Assembly: GCF_000968685.2 (NCBI RefSeq)
Contig: NZ_LAKD02000069.1
Coordinates: 1-64,000, forward strand
From: Streptomyces antioxidans
GTDB taxonomy: Bacteria; Actinomycetota; Actinomycetes; Streptomycetales; Streptomycetaceae
Length of the DNA: 64,000 bases
Reading direction: 5' to 3'
Shown here: positions 26,364 through 33,550 of the stretch, one piece after another
Layout: each line of letters opens with the position of its first letter
Position numbering within the stretch: the stretch's first letter is position 1
The notes under the pieces: model-generated
Told to the model about the DNA's origin: nothing
Seen by the model: only the letters and a program-made list of their open reading frames with translations
Databases searched by the model: none
Position numbers and translations under genes: made by a program

Positions 26364-28946
26364 TCAGACGCGGGTCACGGGCCGGATGGCGTTCGCTCGG
26401 TCGATCAGCGCCCCGAGCGCATCGGGGCTGTCCGCCTGCCGGGCCACCCGGCGCAGCGTCAGCTCCAATTCCCCGCGCAGCGCGCTTTCGTCCTCCCACT
26501 CCCCATACACCAGCGGCGCGGGTTCGGTTCCCCTCCGGTGCGCTTCAGCCGCCAGATCGGCTCGCCCCTTCCCCGCCCAGCGCTGGTTCCCCACCCAGCG
26601 CCCCTTCCCCGCCCAGCGCCGTGCACGGGCGCGCTCAGCGGGCTCACCCCTCCGCTCCCCGGCGCCGGAGCCATACCCGGACCCGGACCCGGCCTGCCGC
26701 TCCGCCCAGTCCAGCGTCACCTCCAGCGACTCCGCCGTCAGCCGGTCGCGCGCCGGACCGGACTCGCGCCCCTCGTCCAGAAACAGCCGCGGCAGCCTCG
26801 TGCGCACCTCCGCCAGGTCCTCGGCCGTCGGGAGGGCATCCGGGTGGCCGAGCCGCCCCGACAGCACCCGCACTATGGCGATCCGCGCCGCGTCGTAGTG
26901 GCGGGAGACCTTCGGCACCCCGCCCAGGATCTCCACCGCGCCGCCCCGGTCACCCGCCGCGAGCCGGAGCCGGGCCAGCCCGAAGGCGGCGCTGCCCTGT
27001 GAGCGGTTGCGCTGCCATACCGCCTCGTAGAACCGCTTGGCGGCCCCGTGGTCGCCCAGGTGCTCGGCGCAGTAGCCGAGCGCCAGCTTGGGGGCGTACT
27101 CCCCGGGCAGGGCGCTGTACACCTCGTCGAACTCCCGCCGGGCGTCGGCCACCGCGCCGTCCGCGAGCCGCAGCAGGGCGCGGTGCCAGGACAGCCGCCA
27201 GTCATACGGGGCGGCGGAGCCGATCAGCTCCACCGCGATCGCCAACTCGTCCGTCGCCGCGTCCCGTTCTCCCAGCTCCAGATAGGCGCGGCAGACGCGC
27301 AACCGGATCTCGGTGGAGGGGCGGGGGAAGGCGTGCAGCTGCTCGATCAGCCGCCGCGGCCCGCTGTCGGTCGGGACGCCCAGCAGGGCCGCGCCGGGAT
27401 CCCCCGGGTCAGGGAACGGCACCGGCAGTCCGAGCGGCACCCGCTCGGGCCGGGGCAGCCCGGACGCCAGCAGCGGGCGCGGCTCCCCGTCCAGCCAGCG
27501 CTCCAGGTCCGGGATCCGGCCCAGCGAGGCGTCAAGCAGCGCTGAGGTGGGGGCGAAGAGCGTGGACGGCTCCGGCTGCTCACGGTTCAGCCGCAGCGAG
27601 TGGATCTCCCGCAGTACGCCCCACAGTTGCTCGGACATCTCCGCGGCCGATCCGAACCGCCGCTCCGGGTCGGCCGCCGTGGCGCGGGCCAGCACCCGGC
27701 GGTAGGACTCGGCGCCCAGGCCCGGCGGTCGCTGGGCCTGCCGGGCGGCCTTGTCCGATAACTCCTCGAGCGTTCTGCCGACCCCGAAGAGGTCATGGCG
27801 CTCAGTGAGGGCGGAGGCGCCCCGGGCCAGCACCTCGGGGGCGGCGAACCCCTCGGTGATCACCGGCGGCCCGCCGTCCCGCTGGCCCAGCCGCCACACC
27901 GCGCCGAGGTCGATCACCTTGACCCGGTCCTCGTAGTGCATCACGTTGCTCGGCTTGAGATCGCAGTACAGCAGCTTCTCGCCGTGCAGATAGCCCACTG
28001 CGCGCAGCACCAGACAGCCGTAGGCCATGATGTGCTCGTACAGCCGCGGCCCGTCGTACGGCTTCACCGCGTCCGCGATGTGGTCCTTGATCTGGGCGAG
28101 CGTCATCCCGCCGACGAACTCCATCACGATGTAGCCCGTCAGCGCGCCGCCGCGGGGGTCGGGCTGGGTGACGTAGTTGATGATCCGGACGATGCCGGGG
28201 TGGTCGAGCATGGTCAGATAGCGGCGCTCCTCGACCGCCACCCGCAGGGCCGCCTCATCCTCGTTGTTGATCAGGCCTTTGATGGCCACGGGCTGGTCGT
28301 CCAGCTGGGTGTCCTCGGCGAGATAGACCCAGCCGAGCCCGCCGTACCCTACACAGCCGATCACCCGGTACTGATCGCCCAGCAGATCGCCGGGGCTCAG
28401 CCGCGGGGTGAAGTCGAACGGATGGCGGCAGCGCGGGCAGTAGCCCCGGGAGAGCCCGGGCTGTCCGGCGTAGGGCGCGCCCACGATCTCCTCGCACCCC
28501 TGCCAGCCGCAGGTCTGGCCGCGCGACGGCGGACGCGGATCGTCCATCACCAGGTCGCGCAGCGAGGGGAGTTCGACCCGGGGCAGGTCCAGCAGGCCCT
28601 CGGCCGCGGGCCGCACCGTGAACTTCCGCGCCACATCGCGCCGGCGGGCACGGGCCGTGGTCGCGGTCGACTCGGACCCCAGGGGCGCGCCGGGCTCGGC
28701 GGGCGGAGGGACGGCGGGCTCGGCGGGCGGGGGAGCGGGCGGAGGGACGGCGGGCAGGGGCCTGCGGCCACACTCCGAGCAGAACCCCCGGGCGTTGATC
28801 CGGCCCAGGCCCTCGCCGCGGCAGTCCGGGCGGTCGCAGAGCGTCCCAGCCGTCTGGTCTGTCGGGTACGTCGAGCCCGTTTGGTCCGTCGGGTCTGTCC
28901 GGCTCGTCGTGTCTGTCCGGCTCGTCGGGTCCGTTGGGTTCGTCAT
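26364..28946 (-). CDS. PknG-like serine/threonine protein kinase with TPR domain
   Basis: An 860-residue soluble kinase. Two Cys4 clusters precede the kinase (Cys37, 42, 56, 59 and Cys146, 151, 170, 173), in place of the rubredoxin of mycobacterial PknG. The kinase domain spans about 193-440, with glycine loop GYGGLGWVYLA, Lys223 in VAIKGL, catalytic Asp329 in YCDLKPSNVM, and IDLGAV at 345-350; the DLG in place of DFG is a PknG hallmark. The C-terminal region has PknG-like TPRs (YDWRLSWHRALL, PGEYAPKLALGYCAEHLGD). Near the end an insert repeats RWAGKGR. In mycobacteria and corynebacteria PknG phosphorylates GarA/OdhI to control glutamate metabolism. The start overlaps the protease stop by four bases. 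Confidence 0.9.
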   Translation of the reverse strand: MTNPTDPTSRTDTTSRTDPTDQTGSTYPTDQTAGTLCDRPDCRGEGLGRINARGFCSECGRRPLPAVPPPAPPPAEPAVPPPAEPGAPLGSESTATTARARRRDVARKFTVRPAAEGLLDLPRVELPSLRDLVMDDPRPPSRGQTCGWQGCEEIVGAPYAGQPGLSRGYCPRCRHPFDFTPRLSPGDLLGDQYRVIGCVGYGGLGWVYLAEDTQLDDQPVAIKGLINNEDEAALRVAVEERRYLTMLDHPGIVRIINYVTQPDPRGGALTGYIVMEFVGGMTLAQIKDHIADAVKPYDGPRLYEHIMAYGCLVLRAVGYLHGEKLLYCDLKPSNVMHYEDRVKVIDLGAVWRLGQRDGGPPVITEGFAAPEVLARGASALTERHDLFGVGRTLEELSDKAARQAQRPPGLGAESYRRVLARATAADPERRFGSAAEMSEQLWGVLREIHSLRLNREQPEPSTLFAPTSALLDASLGRIPDLERWLDGEPRPLLASGLPRPERVPLGLPVPFPDPGDPGAALLGVPTDSGPRRLIEQLHAFPRPSTEIRLRVCRAYLELGERDAATDELAIAVELIGSAAPYDWRLSWHRALLRLADGAVADARREFDEVYSALPGEYAPKLALGYCAEHLGDHGAAKRFYEAVWQRNRSQGSAAFGLARLRLAAGDRGGAVEILGGVPKVSRHYDAARIAIVRVLSGRLGHPDALPTAEDLAEVRTRLPRLFLDEGRESGPARDRLTAESLEVTLDWAERQAGSGSGYGSGAGERRGEPAERARARRWAGKGRWVGNQRWAGKGRADLAAEAHRRGTEPAPLVYGEWEDESALRGELELTLRRVARQADSPDALGALIDRANAIRPVTRV

Positions 28947-30661
28947 GGCGCCTCCCCCTCCGGCGGTGTGTGCACGGCGGCCACGAACCGGTCGACGGCC
29001 CGGCGGGCCTCCGGCAGGTCGCAGGGCACCTCGGCCAGCAGCCGCACCGCGGCGCGGTGCAGCGGAATGAGCTCGGCCCGCTCGGACTCGGCCTTGGCCC
29101 CGAGCATCGCCGTGTACGACACCAGCTGCCACTTCAGCTCCTGGACCGCCGGCTGCTGGGCGTCGATCACCTTCAGGGTCTCCTCGGCCCGCTCGGCGAC
29201 CGCCCGCACCGAGTGCTCGAACGCGGCCAGTTTGGCCACGATGCGGTGGGAGCGCAGCTCGGGGTCGGAGCGCAGCCGGGTCAGATTGATCCGCAGGGCC
29301 GTGGCGTCCTCGGCGTCCGATAAGGACGAGCGGCGCACCCCGCGCTCGGCCGTCTCGTGCTCGCGGTCGGCGGCGAGGGCCACCCGCCCGGCGAGCTCGT
29401 CGAGCCAGGCGTCGATCCGGGCCGCCTCCGGGCGGAACAGCCGCTCGGCCGCCCGCAGTCCGCTCGAGTGGGGGTCGCGGAAGACCAGCAGCAGCCGGCT
29501 GCCCCGGTCGGCGAGCAGCTTCATGAAGCCGACCAGCGCCTCGGGGTCGCGGGCGCGGTCCACGCCGACGGCCACGATGGTGAGCGGCACCGCGTTGGCC
29601 CGGACCCGGCTGAGCGGGGAGGTGTCGCCGGGCGAGCGCAGATCCATCCGGTCCGCGACCCGCAGCGCGACCTCGGTGTCGGTGCGCTTGGTGACGTCGA
29701 TGGCCAGGTCCACGCTGCCCAGCGGCGGTACGGTGCCGTGTGGCGCGGCCGAGACCGCCTCGTCGGGGCCGCCGCCCGACAGCTCGCGGTCGGCGAGGGT
29801 GATGGCGCGGCTGAGCGCCTCGTACCGCGCGTGGTCGTCGTCCTCGATGACCACGGTCTCCACGTCGGCGATGCCCGCGCGCCCGGTCAGGGGCTCCCGG
29901 CGCAGCCATATGGCGAGCCGCTGGGCGAACCCGATGTCCTGGACACCGCCGGTGGTCAGCGGGGAGACCAGCGGCCGGTCCACCCCGGGGTCGCCGCGCA
30001 CCCAGCGGTGGACCACCGGCAGATGGCGCACGATCGTCTCGACCGGGATCATGTAGGAGACGCTGAGCCGCTCGGCCGGGGGCACGTCGACGGGGTCGTC
30101 GTACCGGCTGACGACCATGCCGATGACATGCCGGGTCGCCTCGTCCTCCACCCCGGCGCCGCTGAAGCCCTTACGGACCACATCCCTGGGCGACTTGGGG
30201 TCAAGGCCCACCCACTCCGCCCGGGGGCCGACCCGCCCGGCGGTCTTAGCCCGCAGATAGTGGCCGTTGTCGAGCCCCTTGGGGAAGCCGCCCATCCACA
30301 CCGGCCGGCCCAGCACCGGCGGCAGCCGGTAGAGCGGCGCGGCGTGCTCTGCGGGCTGTGGCCGCCCGAGCCGCAGCAGCGCCACATCGCCGCATCCGTC
30401 GGAGCGCTGGGGCACCCAGCAGCCGGCGGCGACGCGTGCGGGAACGGGCCGGGCCTCATGCACCTCGACGAGCTCGACCAGCACCTCGGTGGCGGGCACC
30501 GGAAGCCCGTCGTCGGGGATCACATGGGCGCACGTCAGCACCGTCTCACTGCCCAGGAGGATTCCGGCGCCCAGGACGTCACCGGCCGAACTACGGATCC
30601 TCACCCGCCAAGTGCCCCCGTTGGAGGTCGCATCGGCGGTAATGCCCATTTCCGCCCCCAT
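28943..30661 (-). CDS. Trypsin-like serine protease with long C-terminal region, first gene of the kinase operon
   Basis: A 572-residue protein without signal peptide or transmembrane helix, so cytoplasmic. Residues 15 to about 235 are a trypsin-like domain with the triad His46 (LTCAHV), Asp92 (GDVALL) and Ser167 (GFSGAG). After that come about 330 residues I do not recognise: a strand-rich part with DLAIDVTKRTDTEVAL and VPLTIVAVGVDR, then a long helical, charged part (SDPELRSHRIVAKLAAFEHSVRAVAERAEETL, in pieces). The start is uncertain between 30661 and 30649; I prefer 30661 because of a -10-like box 8 bases upstream. It heads the operon. A cytoplasmic protease beside a kinase and vWA protein suggests a signalling or conflict role. 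Confidence 0.78.
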   Translation of the reverse strand: MGAEMGITADATSNGGTWRVRIRSSAGDVLGAGILLGSETVLTCAHVIPDDGLPVPATEVLVELVEVHEARPVPARVAAGCWVPQRSDGCGDVALLRLGRPQPAEHAAPLYRLPPVLGRPVWMGGFPKGLDNGHYLRAKTAGRVGPRAEWVGLDPKSPRDVVRKGFSGAGVEDEATRHVIGMVVSRYDDPVDVPPAERLSVSYMIPVETIVRHLPVVHRWVRGDPGVDRPLVSPLTTGGVQDIGFAQRLAIWLRREPLTGRAGIADVETVVIEDDDHARYEALSRAITLADRELSGGGPDEAVSAAPHGTVPPLGSVDLAIDVTKRTDTEVALRVADRMDLRSPGDTSPLSRVRANAVPLTIVAVGVDRARDPEALVGFMKLLADRGSRLLLVFRDPHSSGLRAAERLFRPEAARIDAWLDELAGRVALAADREHETAERGVRRSSLSDAEDATALRINLTRLRSDPELRSHRIVAKLAAFEHSVRAVAERAEETLKVIDAQQPAVQELKWQLVSYTAMLGAKAESERAELIPLHRAAVRLLAEVPCDLPEARRAVDRFVAAVHTPPEGEAP

Positions 30662-30669
30662 GCGGCAAG

Positions 30670-30718
30670 AGCATACGCCCGGGCGGTACGGAAGTGACCC
30701 GTCCGTCCGATGGGTCAC
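30670..30718 (-). promoter_or_regulatory. Promoter and inverted repeat of the protease-kinase operon
   Basis: Read on the minus strand, TATGCT at 30675-30670 ends 8 bases before the chosen ATG, so the transcript would be nearly leaderless. GTGACCC (30694-30700) and GGGTCAC (30712-30718) form an inverted repeat over the -35 region and upstream, suggesting control by a regulator. Confidence 0.45.
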
Positions 30719-30950
30719 GGGAACGGGTGAGGTGCGCGGCAGCGGCGGGACGGGGGCGCGCCAGCGGCCGGGCAGGGGCGGGGCAGTAGCCGGGCAGGGG
30801 GGAGCGGCGGGGTCCTCAAGAGGAGCGTGACGGGCTCTAAGAGGGGCGTGACGGGTCCGGAGAGGGGCGCGCCAGGGCCGTTACGGAGCGGGATGGCAGG
30901 CCCGGCGCGCATGATGTACGGCGCCGCCGGTCTCGCGCGCCCGGCCATTC

Positions 30951-30969
30951 GGGTGACGTGGCGTCACCC
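30951..30969. promoter_or_regulatory. 19-base palindrome upstream of the IPT/TIG genes
   Basis: GGGTGACG and CGTCACCC are perfect 8-base arms around TGG. The site is 240 bases before the first IPT/TIG gene, followed by an AT-richer patch near 30970-31020 that could hold the promoter. Confidence 0.45.
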
Positions 30970-31207
30970 CTTCTTGTGGCGCGCTACGTCGGATGGATTA
31001 CTGAAAGTGTGCGGTGGAACCTCCCGTCGATTCTTTCGGCGCTGGGGGCGCCGCGTCCTCGCCGGAGCCGGGCGCCAGGCGTACCGCGAGGAGGACCGGG
31101 CGGGTGCCCCAAAGCCCGCTGTCGCGCACCGGGTTTCCGTGAGCGCGTAGCGGGTCCAGCCCGCCCGGTCCCGTCCACGCCCGCCCTCACTCAGGAGGCA
31201 ACACCCC

Positions 31208-31951
31208 ATGCCCATCTCGCCCAACCAAGGGTCCACCGCAGGCGGTACGACCGTCACCATCACCGGCGTCAACCTCGGTGGCGCCACGGCCGTTCACTTC
31301 GGCAGCAAGCTCGCCACCATCACCGCCAACACCCCCACGTCCGTCACCGTCATCTCACCGTCCGGCGCCGGGGTGGTGCCGGTGACCGTGACCACGGGCG
31401 GCGGCACCAGCAATCCGCTGAACTTCTTCTACATCGGAGCGCCCTTCAAGACCGGGCTGAGCGACAGCTCGGGCCCGCTCGCGGGCGGCAACACCATCAC
31501 CATCAACGGCACCGCCCTCTCGACCGCCACCTCCGTGAGCTTCGGCGCCAACTCCGCGACCCCGACCGTGGTCAACGACGGCCAGCTGACCGTCACCGTC
31601 CCCGCGGGCGCGGCGGAAGGGTCGGTGGGCGTCAGCGTGACCACGGCGGGCGGCACCAACAACGGTCTGACGTACACCTACGTCGACACGCCCACCATCA
31701 TCTCCGTCGCTCCCACCTCCGGGCCCACCTCCGGTGGCACATCGGTGACCATCACCGGCACCGACCTCAGCACCACCGAGTCGGTGACCTTCGGCGGCAC
31801 ACCTGCGCCGTTCGGCGTCATCAGTGACACCGTCGTCACGGCCGTGACGCCTCCGGGCGCCGCCGGTCCGGTGGACGTCGTGGTCACCACCAACGGTGGC
31901 AGCGCCACCGCCGCCGACGGCTTCAGCTACGCCGCCGGTCCCGGCATCTGA
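31208..31951 (+). CDS. IPT/TIG repeat protein, three domains
   Basis: A 247-residue protein made almost only of three immunoglobulin-like IPT/TIG domains of about 82 residues, each with the pattern SGPxxGGTxVTITGxxL ... VTFGGxxA ... VTxxGGTxN. There is no signal peptide, lipobox, anchor or transmembrane helix. The ATG follows AGGAGG. Such domains usually serve binding or spacing roles on surfaces or in large assemblies. Without a leader it would have to leave the cell by a non-classical path, be part of a particle, or act inside. It is followed after 36 bases by a longer protein of the same kind. Confidence 0.85.
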   Translation: MPISPNQGSTAGGTTVTITGVNLGGATAVHFGSKLATITANTPTSVTVISPSGAGVVPVTVTTGGGTSNPLNFFYIGAPFKTGLSDSSGPLAGGNTITINGTALSTATSVSFGANSATPTVVNDGQLTVTVPAGAAEGSVGVSVTTAGGTNNGLTYTYVDTPTIISVAPTSGPTSGGTSVTITGTDLSTTESVTFGGTPAPFGVISDTVVTAVTPPGAAGPVDVVVTTNGGSATAADGFSYAAGPGI

Positions 31952-31987
31952 TCACCCATGGGACGACCCGCCAGAAGGAGATCCACC

Positions 31988-33550
31988 TTGAGCACCCCTC
32001 AAGCCACAGGTAAAGGCACCGGTGCCTCGACGGCCGCGGCGTCCCCTCCCGTGATCAGTTCCGTGAGCCCCGCCGCCGGTTCGACCGGCGGCGGGACCCA
32101 GGTCACCCTGACCGGGAGCAACTTCACCCAGGCCACGGCGGTCCGCTTCGGCCCGAACTTCGCCTTGTCGTACACCGTGGTCTCCGCCACGCAGATCACG
32201 GCGGTGTCCCCGCCGGGCAGCGGCACCGTGCAGATCACGGTGACGACACCGGGCGGGACGAGCAACGGGGTGGCGTTCGGCTATGCCGCCTCCCCCACCC
32301 TCACCGGCATCTCGCCGAGCACGGGCCCCGCCTCCGGTGGTACGACGGTCACCCTCACCGGCACCAACCTCCTCAATGCCACGGCGGTCAGGTTCGGGGC
32401 CGTCAACGCGACCTCCTTCACGGTGGTCTCCGCCACGCAGATCACGGCGGTGTCCCCGCCGGGGAGCGGCACCGTGCAGGTCACGGTGACGACACCGGGC
32501 GGCACGAGCAATGGCGTTCCGTTCAGCTACTCGGCGGTGCCGGCGCCCGTGCTCACCACCGTGGTTCCGGGACAGGGGCCGCCGAGCGGGGGCAATACGG
32601 TCACGCTGACGGGGAGCGGCTTCACGAGCGCTACGGCGGTGCGCTTCGGTGCGACGCCGGCCACGTCGTTCACGGTGGTGTCCGACACGCAGATCACGGC
32701 GGTGGCGCCGCCGGGCACCGGCACCGTGCAGGTCACGGTGACCGGGCCCGGCGGTACGAGCAACGGCCAGCCGTACAGCTATGTGACGGCGCCGGTGCCC
32801 GTGCTCATCTCCGCCTCCCCTGACCAGGGCCCGGTCGTTGGCGGGAACACGGTGACGCTCGCCGGTAGCGACCTTACGGGCGTCACCGCCGTCACCTTCG
32901 GCTCCACGCCCGCACTGTCGTTCACGGTGGACTCGGCCACCCAGATCACCGCGGTCGCCCCGCCCGGGGCGGCCGGGCCGGTGCAGATCACGGTGACCGG
33001 GCCGGGTGGGACGAGCAACGGGGTGGCGTACTTCTACGTCGGCGTCCCCACCCTCACCGATGCCTCACCCGCCACGGGGCCCGCCTCCGGTGGTACGACC
33101 GTGACCCTGACCGGCACCAACCTCCTCAACGCGACGGCGGTGAAGTTCGGGGCCGTCGACGCGACCTCCTTCACGGTGGTGTCCGCCACGCAGATCACGG
33201 CGGTGTCCCCGCCGGGCAGCGGCACCGTGCAGATCACGGTGGTGACGCCCGGTGGGACGAGCAACGGCGTCCCGTTCACCTATGTCGCCGCTCCCGTCCT
33301 CACCAGCCTTTCGCCCACCGAGGGGCCGGTCGCGGGCGGGAACACGGTCACGCTCTTCGGCAGCGGTCTCGCCACCACCAGCTCGGTGCTCTTCGACTCC
33401 ACACCCGTTTCCTTCACCATCGTCTCCGACAGTGCCGTCACCGCGGTCGCACCGGCCGGGCCCGCCGGGCCGGTGAACGTGACCGTCACCACTCCCGGCG
33501 GCACCAGCAACAGTCTCGTCTACAACCGCGTGGGGCCTCCCGAGATCTAG
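31988..33550 (+). CDS. IPT/TIG repeat protein, six domains
   Basis: A 520-residue protein of about six IPT/TIG domains after a short Ala/Thr-rich start. The TTG start is chosen because AGAAGGAG lies seven bases upstream; the ATG ten codons earlier overlaps that site. Domains two and five are nearly identical (GTNLLNATAVRFGA, then SFTVVSATQITAVSPP), which points to recent internal duplication. No secretion signal or anchor is seen. It is co-transcribed with the three-domain protein. Its stop codon shares the bases CTAG with the stop of the convergent ribosomal-protection gene. Function unknown; a filament, tail-fibre-like or adhesive part is possible. Confidence 0.85.
   Translation: MSTPQATGKGTGASTAAASPPVISSVSPAAGSTGGGTQVTLTGSNFTQATAVRFGPNFALSYTVVSATQITAVSPPGSGTVQITVTTPGGTSNGVAFGYAASPTLTGISPSTGPASGGTTVTLTGTNLLNATAVRFGAVNATSFTVVSATQITAVSPPGSGTVQVTVTTPGGTSNGVPFSYSAVPAPVLTTVVPGQGPPSGGNTVTLTGSGFTSATAVRFGATPATSFTVVSDTQITAVAPPGTGTVQVTVTGPGGTSNGQPYSYVTAPVPVLISASPDQGPVVGGNTVTLAGSDLTGVTAVTFGSTPALSFTVDSATQITAVAPPGAAGPVQITVTGPGGTSNGVAYFYVGVPTLTDASPATGPASGGTTVTLTGTNLLNATAVKFGAVDATSFTVVSATQITAVSPPGSGTVQITVVTPGGTSNGVPFTYVAAPVLTSLSPTEGPVAGGNTVTLFGSGLATTSSVLFDSTPVSFTIVSDSAVTAVAPAGPAGPVNVTVTTPGGTSNSLVYNRVGPPEI
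32046..33540 (+). repeat. Intragenic 246-252 bp repeats coding for IPT/TIG domains
   Basis: About six consecutive units. The stretch beginning TCTCCGCCACGCAGATCACG occurs at 32181 and 32426, and again with one change at 33180. The units near 32300-32520 and 33060-33280 are almost identical, so gene conversion or duplication within the gene is likely. Confidence 0.75.

Larger units (their letters stand above)
30662..31207. other. Intergenic region between the kinase operon and the IPT/TIG genes
   Basis: No convincing gene is seen in these 546 bases. The left part holds the minus-strand operon promoter and an inverted repeat; the middle is GC-rich with short repeats of GGGGCGTGACGGG type near 30820-30870. 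A palindrome at 30951-30969 lies in the likely promoter region of the IPT/TIG genes. Confidence 0.45.
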
